Source: a bacterium BMS3Abin06 (GTDB lineage Bacteria > Nitrospirota > Thermodesulfovibrionia > UBA6902). From it: a stretch of 36,862 nucleotides of DNA. The translations under genes were made by a program, and so were the position numbers. Positions within the stretch are counted from its first letter, which is position 1, and the number at the start of each line of letters is the position of its first letter. The notes beneath the pieces were generated by a model. The model saw only the letters and a program-made list of their open reading frames with translations. It was not told the origin of the DNA and made no database searches. Positions 1 to 8,627 of the stretch are shown piece by piece. The stretch is from positions 1 to 36,862 of the forward strand of contig BDSY01000083.1 in the NCBI GenBank assembly GCA_002897895.1, written 5' to 3'.

Positions 1-2
1 CA

Positions 3-2732
3 GAGGTTGATGCGGAAAGGGAGTTCTGGTATGACAGCGCCAACCAGAGGGTGGTCCTGTACAGCACCCTGAACCCTGCACTTGTATATACCAGTATTGA
101 AATTCCAAAAAAGGATTTCGGCATTGACCTGGGAACGCATGACTACATAACAATTTCAGATATGGAGTTTAAATATGCAAACGTCCATGGGATAAGGGGT
201 GGGAGCGGGTCCGGCACCCTCAGTAACATCACGATAAGTTATGTTGATATATCTTATGTCGGCGGAAAGGCGCAGGATGCGGTTAACAGGAAAAGATACG
301 GAAACGGAATAGAGTTCTGGCAGAATGCCAGGGATATCTTAGTGGAATACTGTAACATCACACAGGTACTTGATGCAGGACTGACAAACCAGAGTGATGT
401 AGATGCTGCGTACACCCAGGAGAATATAACCTACCGGTACAACAATGTGAGTTATTGTAATATGGGGTATGAATTTTTTTCCCGCAATGCAGGCACAGTG
501 GTCAATAATATATATGTACTGAATAACACATTTTCCAATGCCGGATTTGGCTGGTCGGGAGGTCTTCCAAGCACCCAGAGTGAGAACGTATTCAGTGCGA
601 TAGCCGGCACGCTTACAAATTTTTATGTCAGGGATAATGTTTTTGACGGGTCGCAATTTGACGAGGTAGTGAGGGTGAGCGGAGGCAGCTACACCTTTGA
701 AAGGAATATAATTAAAAATGGACGGATGGACGGTGTATCCATAAGGCTCCATCCTCAGGGCACAATAAATCCAGTCAATCTGGTTAAATTTCACTATAAC
801 TTAATCTATGACAATGCATATGAGGGGATATTTCTTGGAGGGATAAATGATGCTGTGGAATTTTACAATAATGTGGTCATAAGGAACGGTGACAGCACTC
901 ATGCAAATACTTACGTTGGCCTGGACTCTACCAACACGACCTGGAAAAATAATATACTTGTTGGTGATATGAAAATTGAGACATCTAATGTCACCCTTGA
1001 TTATAACTGTTATTACCGGGACACCGGTGTTGTGATTACCTATCTTGGGGTAGATTATACACTTTCAGAGTTTGCAAGTTATCAAACAGCATCAGGGCAG
1101 GATGCCGGCAGCATTGCGGAAGACCCGTTATTCGTGGATGCTCCAAACAATGATTTTCATTTAACAGCCAATTCCTCCTGTATTGACAGGGGTGTTGATG
1201 TAGGCTTGGCAGGGGATTTTGAAGAGAACCCGATAATTCCCCCTCCGGATATAGGGGCTTTTGAATATCGGCAGCAGGATCCTGATATCTCAGTAACACC
1301 GTCAGCCATAGATTTTGGAAATGTTACCATTGGAAACTCATCAGATCAGATAGTAACTGTAGGGAACAACGGGCTGAATGATCTGATAATAGGCACCGTC
1401 ACATCGCCTTCGTCTCCTTTCAGTATAGCAGCAGACAATTGTTCAGGCCAGACCCTTGTCTTCTCAGCAACCTGCACTATAACATACAGATTTTCACCCG
1501 CATCAGCAGCAACCTTTAGTTCCGGTTCAGATATTCCGTCAAATGACCCTTATACCCCTGTTGTAACAATGTCATTAACAGGAACAGGAGTGACAGTAAC
1601 CGGCCCTGACATCTCAGCCACACCTGCAAGCAGGGATTTTGGGATAGTAGCTGTAAGCGATGTATCCCCGAGTCAGATATTCACGGTCTTCAGCAATGGT
1701 ACAACAGACCTCGTGATAGGCGGAGTCTATCTGACAGGTACAAACCCTTACCAGTTCAACCTGCAGTATGAAAACTGTTCAGGTCAGACAATAGTGCCGT
1801 CAGGGAGCTGCACGATTGAGGCACGGTATGAGCCGACAAAGACAGGCACAATGTATGCGAAAATCGGAGTTGACAGCAATGACCCCGACACGCCGACCCT
1901 TTATATAAACCTGACCGGAACAGGCGTAAACACCACGCCGCCTGTAGCTGATCCAAACGGCCCGTATACAGGGGTGGAAGGGCAGGCAATAAGCCTTGAC
2001 GCTTCAGGCTCAACAGATGCAGACGGGACAATAACCCTTTATGAATGGGATATAGACAATGACGGAACATTTGACTACAGCTCCTCATCACCGATCCAGA
2101 GCCACACATATGCCAGCCAGGACACATACACCATAAACCTGAGAGTTACAGACGACGCAGGAGCAACAGATGAGGCAACAACAACAGCCACTATCTCGGA
2201 CACATCACCAACAGCAGACTTCACAGGCTCACCAACAAGCGGATTAGCACCTCTAACAGTAAACTTCACCGACAACTCAACAGGCTATGACCAGCCCTTA
2301 AGCCATGAATGGGATTTTGAGAATGACGGAGTTATAGATTCAACAGTTCAGAATCCGTCATATACATACAACACAGCAGGCACATATACAGTAAGCCTGA
2401 CAGCGACGGATTCAGACGGAAGCGCCGACTCCCTGACAAGGACAGATTATATAACTGTAACTGCATGTCCGGATCCTGTAAGGATAGAGGGCGCAACCCC
2501 TGTGTATTACTCAACACTTCAGGCAGCTTATAATGCGGCAATAGACGGAGATATTATTCAGAGCCAGGCTGTAATTTTTACAGAAGACCTCAACATTAAC
2601 CGCAGCATATCAGTAACTTTTGAAGGCGGATATGACTGTGATTATACAGCGGTTAGCGGTAATACAACGATTAACGGTACAATGACTATCAGTGCCGGAA
2701 CAGTTACAATTGGAAACTTTGTGCTTGATTAA
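3..2732 (+). CDS. Secreted beta-helix/ASPM-like/PKD modular surface protein, 5' end outside the window
   Basis: The frame is open to the left edge, and the residues before the GTG at 51 (EVDAEREFWYDSANQRV) read as normal protein, so the gene starts upstream and its signal peptide is not visible. To about 1275 the product is a right-handed parallel beta-helix rich in N-N-x-[IV] turns, closing with the typical DPLFVDAPNNDFHL...GAFEY ending. Two ASPM/HYDIN-like choice-of-anchor-D Ig domains follow (about 1285-1605 and 1606-1930; DFGNV and DFGIV strands), then two PKD domains (about 1936-2208 and 2209-2460; WDIDNDG and WDFENDG). The last 89 residues (from 2463) match the end of the 1057-residue protein at 21130. 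The role is inferred as extracellular glycan binding or surface attachment; no catalytic residues were identified. The gene ends 30 bases before the first sulfatase-like gene, so they could share a transcript. Confidence 0.85.
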   Translation, partial: EVDAEREFWYDSANQRVVLYSTLNPALVYTSIEIPKKDFGIDLGTHDYITISDMEFKYANVHGIRGGSGSGTLSNITISYVDISYVGGKAQDAVNRKRYGNGIEFWQNARDILVEYCNITQVLDAGLTNQSDVDAAYTQENITYRYNNVSYCNMGYEFFSRNAGTVVNNIYVLNNTFSNAGFGWSGGLPSTQSENVFSAIAGTLTNFYVRDNVFDGSQFDEVVRVSGGSYTFERNIIKNGRMDGVSIRLHPQGTINPVNLVKFHYNLIYDNAYEGIFLGGINDAVEFYNNVVIRNGDSTHANTYVGLDSTNTTWKNNILVGDMKIETSNVTLDYNCYYRDTGVVITYLGVDYTLSEFASYQTASGQDAGSIAEDPLFVDAPNNDFHLTANSSCIDRGVDVGLAGDFEENPIIPPPDIGAFEYRQQDPDISVTPSAIDFGNVTIGNSSDQIVTVGNNGLNDLIIGTVTSPSSPFSIAADNCSGQTLVFSATCTITYRFSPASAATFSSGSDIPSNDPYTPVVTMSLTGTGVTVTGPDISATPASRDFGIVAVSDVSPSQIFTVFSNGTTDLVIGGVYLTGTNPYQFNLQYENCSGQTIVPSGSCTIEARYEPTKTGTMYAKIGVDSNDPDTPTLYINLTGTGVNTTPPVADPNGPYTGVEGQAISLDASGSTDADGTITLYEWDIDNDGTFDYSSSSPIQSHTYASQDTYTINLRVTDDAGATDEATTTATISDTSPTADFTGSPTSGLAPLTVNFTDNSTGYDQPLSHEWDFENDGVIDSTVQNPSYTYNTAGTYTVSLTATDSDGSADSLTRTDYITVTACPDPVRIEGATPVYYSTLQAAYNAAIDGDIIQSQAVIFTEDLNINRSISVTFEGGYDCDYTAVSGNTTINGTMTISAGTVTIGNFVLD

Positions 2733-2762
2733 TTTGAAAATTTAAAATAAAGGGTAGAATTA

Positions 2763-4715
2763 ATGACATCAATAATAACATCATACTGGAAAGTATTCCG
2801 TCTGATCTTTGTAATGTTTTTCCTTTACCTCATGGGAGATGCATTCTTTCGCTGGGATGGGTTCAGCTATTATGCAACATTTTCTGAATTCCTGCCGGCA
2901 GTTGCCCTTGTATCGATTCTCTGGAGTGCTGTAGCTCTGTTTACAGCCATGGTGATATGGCTGGGTGGGAGTTTACTGGAATGGTTATGCCGCCGCACAG
3001 GGTGGAAGATCAGGATAGAGCACCTGCTGCTTTTTATATCGGTTTTTGCAGTCCTTGGAGCATTGGCCTGGACCGGCAAGCGGATCATATGGCAGCGTTT
3101 ACCGACAACACCTCAGTTGAAGCTGACTATTTTTCTGGCTGTAACAGTTACCTCACTATTTCTGACATGGATCTTTCGCAGCAAGACAGCTGCTCTTCAG
3201 GAGCGGATAACACCGCTTGTATGGCTGTTCGGCATATGGGTCATAATCTCTGTGCCTCTTGTGGCTTATCAAACATGGGGCAGGCAGGCAGATACGACTG
3301 ATGCCGCATCACGAGAGATTTCCGCTCCCTCCGTGGCAGACAGCAGCCGGCCGAATATAATCCTGGTTATCTTTGATACGCTGACAGCACTGGATATGTC
3401 TGTTTACGGCTATGAGAGACCTACCACGCCCTTTATCAGTGAATGGGCAGAGACAGCATCTGTATTTACAAGGACCGAGGCTGACAGCAACTTCACCACA
3501 CCTACTACTACTGCCTTCATGACAGGGAAGAGGTCGTGGACCCACCAGACGTATCACATAGATGGTTCCAAACCTGTAAAAAATTACACTGAAAACCTGC
3601 CGCTGGTTCTTAAGGAAAATGGCTACTACAATATGGCATTTGTTGTAAACCCGTATGCCTCACCTGAGACATTGGGTATATCAGGGGGGTTTGAAATTGC
3701 CGACCCGCCGGTTGCATTTTATGTATCGAGCAATAATTTGCCCGAAATTATCTGGGCGGCACTCTACCGGTTATTCGGTGACAAAATCCGGCTGCATGAC
3801 TGGATTGTTAAGGAGGATTTTATCCTCTACAGGGTGCTGGAAGCAGTTTCCCTGAATGTTTCTGAAACAACGGTACCGCCTGAAAAGGCATTCAACAGAT
3901 TTCTGGACGTCCTTGATAATAAGCCGCCTGAGCCTTTCTTTGCCTGGTTTCAGGTGCTTCCACCACATGATCCTTATCTGCCGCCAAAGCCATACATGGG
4001 CATGTTTGACCCTTCGTTTGAGATGAGGAGCCTGAAGAGCCAGAGGAGGGCGCCATTGCATGAATTCAAGGCGGATGAGCAGCCAAAGGCTGACATCATA
4101 AGGGCCCGTTATGATGAGTTTATAAGGTATTGTGACAAACAGTTTGAGGACCTTATTACACAGCTGAAAAAGAGGGATAAACTGAAAAACACCGTAATTA
4201 TCTTCTCTTCAGACCACGGGGAGAGCTTTGAACATAATTTTGCAGGTCACGGCGGCCCCCATCTTTATGAGCAATTGACGCATGTTCCTTTTATTATCAA
4301 GGAACCGGGACAGAAAGAGGGGCAACTTATTAATCTTATGGTAGAGCAAATAGATATACCGTATACTATCCTGGATTTGATTGGAGTATCGGCGCCTTCA
4401 TGGATGGAAGGGCGCTCTCTTGTACCGCTGCTGCGGGGCAAAAAGATCCCGTCACGTCCTGTATTTTCCATGAATTTTCAGAAAAACCGCAGTCTCAGCC
4501 ATCCGATTACCAGGGGCACAATTGCTGTCCATGATGGTGACTATAAACTGATACACTATCTTGAAAAAGAAGAGACCCTGCTCTTTAATCTGAAGGAGGA
4601 CCCGGATGAGCTGAACAACCTCTTTGACAGAGAGCCTGAGACAGGGCAGCGCCTGCTCAACCTGCTTCAGGAGAACCTTAAAAAGGCTAACGACAAAATA
4701 AGTCAAAAGGAGTGA
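2763..4715 (+). CDS. Five-TM membrane enzyme of the sulfatase/alkaline-phosphatase superfamily, paralog 1 (probable phosphotransferase)
   Basis: The 650-residue protein has about five N-terminal membrane helices (roughly residues 10-27, 44-67, 86-104, 121-138, 150-169). A periplasmic sulfatase-fold domain starts near residue 195 (RPNIILVIFDTL, metal-ligand Asp205). The sulfatase C-x-P-S-R site reads T-T-P-T-T with Thr245 at the formylglycine position, followed by MTGK; the second metal motif is SSDHGES (Asp484, His485), then LYEQLTHVPFIIK. Five helices plus a Thr nucleophile is the layout of LtaS, EptA and PbgA/YejM-type proteins, so transfer of a phosphoglycerol- or phosphoethanolamine-like group to a surface glycan or lipid is more likely than sulfate ester hydrolysis. 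The substrate is unknown. The ATG follows an AAGGG-type ribosome site and the stop is 10 bases before paralog 2. Confidence 0.88.
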   Translation: MTSIITSYWKVFRLIFVMFFLYLMGDAFFRWDGFSYYATFSEFLPAVALVSILWSAVALFTAMVIWLGGSLLEWLCRRTGWKIRIEHLLLFISVFAVLGALAWTGKRIIWQRLPTTPQLKLTIFLAVTVTSLFLTWIFRSKTAALQERITPLVWLFGIWVIISVPLVAYQTWGRQADTTDAASREISAPSVADSSRPNIILVIFDTLTALDMSVYGYERPTTPFISEWAETASVFTRTEADSNFTTPTTTAFMTGKRSWTHQTYHIDGSKPVKNYTENLPLVLKENGYYNMAFVVNPYASPETLGISGGFEIADPPVAFYVSSNNLPEIIWAALYRLFGDKIRLHDWIVKEDFILYRVLEAVSLNVSETTVPPEKAFNRFLDVLDNKPPEPFFAWFQVLPPHDPYLPPKPYMGMFDPSFEMRSLKSQRRAPLHEFKADEQPKADIIRARYDEFIRYCDKQFEDLITQLKKRDKLKNTVIIFSSDHGESFEHNFAGHGGPHLYEQLTHVPFIIKEPGQKEGQLINLMVEQIDIPYTILDLIGVSAPSWMEGRSLVPLLRGKKIPSRPVFSMNFQKNRSLSHPITRGTIAVHDGDYKLIHYLEKEETLLFNLKEDPDELNNLFDREPETGQRLLNLLQENLKKANDKISQKE

Positions 4716-4725
4716 CAGAAGAATA

Positions 4726-6693
4726 ATGGCAAAAGCAATAGCATCATACCGGCAGGTATTCCGTCTGATTTTTGTGATATTTTTCCTTTTCCTCACAGGG
4801 GATGCATTCTATCGCTGGGATGGGTTCAGCTATTATGCGACATTTTCCGAATTCCTGCCGGCAGTTGCCCTTGTATCGATTCTCTGGAGCGGCGTAGCTG
4901 CTTTTTTAGCTCTGGCGGTATGGGCGGCAGGCAGTCTGGTGGAATGGTTATGCCGGCGTACAGGGTGGAAGGTCAGGATGGAGCACCTGCTGATTTTTAT
5001 ATCTGTTTTTGTGGTCATGGGAGCAGCATTCTGGGCAGGTAAATTGCTTATATGGCAGCGGATACCGACAACACCTCAATTGAAGCAGATTGTTTTTTTA
5101 AGTGTAACCACTATCTCACTATTTCTGACATGGATGTTGCGCAGCAAGACAGCTGCCCTGCAGGAGCGGATAACCCCGCTTGTATGGCTGTTCGGCATCT
5201 GGGTCATAATCTCCGTGCCTCTGGTGGCCTGGCAAACATGGGGCAAGCAGGCGGATACAGCTAATGCCGCATCACGAGAGATTTCCGGCCCCTCTGACAC
5301 AGACAGCAGCCGGCCGAATATAATCCTGGTTGTCTTTGATACACTGACAGCACAGGATATGTCTGTTTACGGCTATGAGAGGCCTACCACACCGTTTATC
5401 AGTGAATGGGCAAAGACAGCGGCGCTTTTTACAAAGGCTGAGGCTTCAAGCAGCCACACTCCGCCAACCGTTGCCAGCCTCATGACCGGCAAGAGGGTAT
5501 GGACCCACCAGACATATCATACAAAAGGCTCATGGCCTGTCAGAAGTGATACGGAAAGCCTGCCAAAAGAGCTTAGGAAAAACGGCTATTACAATATGGC
5601 GTTTATTGCAAATCCTGTGGCATCGGTTGAAGGATTCGGCCTGGCTGACAGTTTTGAAGTCGCGCCACTTTATACCGAATTTAGTAAACCTGTTTATTTG
5701 TTTGGAAGAAAATTCGGTATCGTTGATATATTCCTTTACAAATTATTTGGAAATGCCGTCAGGGCTCATGACTGGATTTTGAAAGAAGACTTTATTCTCG
5801 GTAAACTCGCGGACGTTTTTATCTCTGAATATTCAAATTTTTCTGAAACAATAGTCCCTCCTGATAAAGTCTTTAGCATGTTTTCAGGGGTCATTGATAA
5901 AAACCCTCCGGAGCCCTTTTTCGCATGGCTTCACGTTCTGCCGCCCCATGACCCGTATCTGCCGCCTGAGCCATATATGGGGATGCTGGATTCGTCAGGA
6001 GAATTCAGGACATACAAGAGGCAATTGAAGGCCCCGATGCATGGATATAAGACAGAAGATCAGGCAGGAGTTGACATTCTGAGGGCCCGTTATGATGAGT
6101 TTATAAGATATTGCGATAAACAGTTTGAGGATTTTATTTTACAGATGAAGAAAAGGAATAAATTAAAGAATACCGTGATAATTTTCACTTCAGATCACGG
6201 GGAGAGCTTTGAGCATAATTATCGTGCACACGGAGGTCCCCATCTTTACGAACAATTGACCCATATCCCGTTAATTATCAAAAAACCGGGTCAGTCAAAG
6301 GGAAAAATCATTGACCATCTTGTGGAGCAGGAGGATATTGCCCCCACAATTCTGGACCTGGCTGATATCCCTGTGCCTGCATGGATGGAAGGGCGCTCTC
6401 TTGTACCGCTCATGAAAGGCGGGACGCTTCCATCCACACCCATATTTTCCATGTATTTTCAAAAGAACCGAAGCCTTGGCCATCAGATCACAAAAGGAAG
6501 TATAGCTGTCTGGGAAGGTGACTATAAACTGATATACTATCTTGAAAAGGGAAGATCACTCCTCTTTAATCTGAAAGAAGATCCTGATGAGCTGAACAAT
6601 CTCTTTGAGAAAGAGCCGGAGAGGGGAGAGCGTCTTCTCTCACTGATTCGGGAAAATCTCAAAAAGGCTAATGCAAAGATCAGCAGCGAGTAA
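4726..6693 (+). CDS. Five-TM sulfatase-superfamily membrane enzyme, paralog 2
   Basis: The 655-residue product aligns without gaps to paralog 1 through the membrane region and the nucleophile site. The site here is T-P-P-T-V (Thr245) followed by MTGKR; the DHGES motif and the LYEQLTHIPLIIK strand are kept. The divergent part is the central 285-340 region (with a few extra residues, LFGRKFGIVDIF), which probably shapes acceptor specificity. The AGGAG ribosome site lies in the last codons of paralog 1, so the two are very likely co-transcribed and coupled. Blocks of near-identical DNA shared with the other copies sit around 4800-4890 and 5145-5400. It is called as an active enzyme because all visible motifs are intact; its biochemical activity is inferred. 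Confidence 0.88.
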   Translation: MAKAIASYRQVFRLIFVIFFLFLTGDAFYRWDGFSYYATFSEFLPAVALVSILWSGVAAFLALAVWAAGSLVEWLCRRTGWKVRMEHLLIFISVFVVMGAAFWAGKLLIWQRIPTTPQLKQIVFLSVTTISLFLTWMLRSKTAALQERITPLVWLFGIWVIISVPLVAWQTWGKQADTANAASREISGPSDTDSSRPNIILVVFDTLTAQDMSVYGYERPTTPFISEWAKTAALFTKAEASSSHTPPTVASLMTGKRVWTHQTYHTKGSWPVRSDTESLPKELRKNGYYNMAFIANPVASVEGFGLADSFEVAPLYTEFSKPVYLFGRKFGIVDIFLYKLFGNAVRAHDWILKEDFILGKLADVFISEYSNFSETIVPPDKVFSMFSGVIDKNPPEPFFAWLHVLPPHDPYLPPEPYMGMLDSSGEFRTYKRQLKAPMHGYKTEDQAGVDILRARYDEFIRYCDKQFEDFILQMKKRNKLKNTVIIFTSDHGESFEHNYRAHGGPHLYEQLTHIPLIIKKPGQSKGKIIDHLVEQEDIAPTILDLADIPVPAWMEGRSLVPLMKGGTLPSTPIFSMYFQKNRSLGHQITKGSIAVWEGDYKLIYYLEKGRSLLFNLKEDPDELNNLFEKEPERGERLLSLIRENLKKANAKISSE

Positions 6694-6710
6694 TGGCTGC
6701 TCAGGGGTTG

Positions 6711-8345
6711 CTAAGCCTGATCTTTTTTCATTAGAATTAATTTAGTGCCTATTTTTTCTTTTGTCTCGTAGTGCTCGTTTATGTATTTAAATATTTTAGG
6801 TGCATGGAGACGGCTGTCTGTCCGGAAGACTATCAATTTTATGTTTTTGTCTTCCAGCTCCCTTATTACCTCTGACTGTTTTTCATCTGAATTAGCATAT
6901 TGCTCTATGAGAGTGTATCTTATCGGATTTTTACGTCCGGTTACAAAATAATACATGTTAAGATGAGGATAGGCGAATATATAGTCGTCCTTATCCGTCA
7001 TTGTTTCGATGGCGTCTATTATCCCGTTAACCTCTTCCGCCATTTCAGGTGTTGTGAAAACCTTAAGTCTGGGAGCGGAAAGATATGCAGTGTTTCGGAG
7101 CCGCGTAAAAATGGAACCGTTTGTGAACATGCTCCAGGTGAAACAACTTGCAATTATTAGTGCCAAAAAGACGAAGTTTACGATTGATAGTGACCCGGCA
7201 TAGATCAGGCGAAGAGTTTTACAATACTTGCTTGTACAGTACCTGCTTTCATCGTTGATGTAATGCCTTGAAACAAGATACATACTTGAAACCAGGATGG
7301 GAGGAGAGATCAGGAAAAAGCGGCCCAGTCCCGGGACGTTCATAATCTGGCTCAGGAGCATGCCCCCATATAAAAGAAGAACTGAAAGTCTTTTATCTTT
7401 TTCCGTGAATTTTCCGGCGACCATGTCCGAAGCCAGTACAGCCAGGAGGAGAGAATATATCACAGCGGGGATAAACAGGAGGGCATAATGGGCGAAATCC
7501 CATGGCGACCATGAAAATATCTGTGATATTGGCGCCCGCTTAATGAACCAGGTGAGCTCTGCTGTATTTACAGCCAGCAGGAGCTGATCGAGAAAATCAT
7601 TAAGTGCTCCATTTGAATAAAGGTATAATCCGAAAAAGGAAAGAACAATTACGGCTCCCCCGGAAAAGAAAGATAAATTTTTCAGAGACCTTGTAATTTG
7701 TGATATGATTGATCCGCTCTTGAGAGACCCTGCTGCTTTCAGGAGTTCAGTCAGTAATACTGCTGCTACAAAGGACCCGAAGAGGTCAATCCTGAAGAGG
7801 AAGGTAATACTTGCCATAATACCTGAAAAGAAATAAGCCCTCCTGGTGTTTGATGACAACAGTTTTACGAGAACGAGGAGGTTTAACAGTTCAAAGAAGA
7901 CAAAAAAGCTTTTGTGCAGATCCCCTGGAGCAAGCCATAGAAGCAGTGGTAACAGAAGAGCGGCCTTACGTGACACGAACCTGGCGCCTAACAGGTAGAT
8001 TAAAAGAGAGTTAAAGGCCCTGATGATGCTCCATGCAAAAGTGGCGGAGTGAAGGGAAACCCCGAGAAGTTTAAAAAAGAGGGCAGTATAAATATATATC
8101 CCTGGTGTATAAATTACGCCGAAATCCCTGTAGAAGACCTTGCCCTGCAGGAACTTTTCAACGGAATAGACTATCAGCCCCCAGTCTCCCTGTATAAATC
8201 CGTAGGAGGCATAAGAGAGGTAATAGATGAGTGATGCAATCAGGATGGCTGCAGAGACGTAAAACCCGTTTCTCTTCAGAAACGAAGTCATATGGTCTTC
8301 TTCGGTTTCCTTAAAAAGCGAAGCTAATTTAAGCGATACGGACAT
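6711..8345 (-). CDS. Polytopic GT-C type glycosyltransferase (GT39/ArnT-like family)
   Basis: The 544-residue protein has about eleven hydrophobic helices and a short soluble tail. The first loop reads QGDWGLIVYSVEKFLQGKVF followed by YRDFGVIYTPG. This acidic-loop pattern is typical of bacterial GT39-like (PMT_2/ArnT) transferases, which use polyprenyl-phosphate sugars at the outer face of the inner membrane. The C-terminal periplasmic part is small (about 100 residues). It lies inverted between paralogs 2 and 3 of the sulfatase-like enzymes and ends 18 bases from paralog 2, so the two converge. It may glycosylate the same surface acceptor those enzymes modify (inference). The start is uncertain: ATG at 8345 lacks a clear ribosome site and ATG at 8291 (MTSFLKRNG, directly before the first helix) is an alternative. 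Confidence 0.72.
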   Translation of the reverse strand: MSVSLKLASLFKETEEDHMTSFLKRNGFYVSAAILIASLIYYLSYASYGFIQGDWGLIVYSVEKFLQGKVFYRDFGVIYTPGIYIYTALFFKLLGVSLHSATFAWSIIRAFNSLLIYLLGARFVSRKAALLLPLLLWLAPGDLHKSFFVFFELLNLLVLVKLLSSNTRRAYFFSGIMASITFLFRIDLFGSFVAAVLLTELLKAAGSLKSGSIISQITRSLKNLSFFSGGAVIVLSFFGLYLYSNGALNDFLDQLLLAVNTAELTWFIKRAPISQIFSWSPWDFAHYALLFIPAVIYSLLLAVLASDMVAGKFTEKDKRLSVLLLYGGMLLSQIMNVPGLGRFFLISPPILVSSMYLVSRHYINDESRYCTSKYCKTLRLIYAGSLSIVNFVFLALIIASCFTWSMFTNGSIFTRLRNTAYLSAPRLKVFTTPEMAEEVNGIIDAIETMTDKDDYIFAYPHLNMYYFVTGRKNPIRYTLIEQYANSDEKQSEVIRELEDKNIKLIVFRTDSRLHAPKIFKYINEHYETKEKIGTKLILMKKDQA

Positions 8346-8401
8346 GGGTTTATCGTGAACGGATTTATTGTGATCTAAAGCTTAACATATGCCGTTTTTT
8401 C

Positions 8402-8428
8402 TGTCAAAATTTCCTGATTAATTTGACA
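8402..8428. promoter_or_regulatory. Divergent -35-like elements forming a dyad between GT-C gene and paralog 3
   Basis: TGTCAAAATT at 8402 and AATTTGACA ending at 8428 form an imperfect inverted repeat. Each arm contains TTGACA reading outward, one towards the GT-C gene (minus) and one towards sulfatase-like paralog 3 (plus). The matching -10 hexamers at 17-base spacing are weak (TAAGCT on minus, TAACCT on plus). The dyad could be an operator or simply two opposed promoters. Confidence 0.3.
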
Positions 8429-8627
8429 TTTAAAGCCCCTGATTGTAACCTAAATAAAGCTCCTCATTAAGTTGTGCAGGGGGAAAAGACAGCCCGCAGA
8501 AGAACATTTGATCAAAAGAATTCCCTTATGCTCTGCATCGGGGTTAAATAAAAAATCCTTTTGATACTTCTCCTCTCTGCTGTGGAGTAGTTCATGATGT
8601 TTGAATGAAAATAGAGAAGGCACAATA

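Noticed and set aside
51..53. GTG at 51 as the start of the first protein
   Set aside because: The frame is open to the window edge and the upstream residues continue the beta-helix pattern, so the gene begins outside the window.
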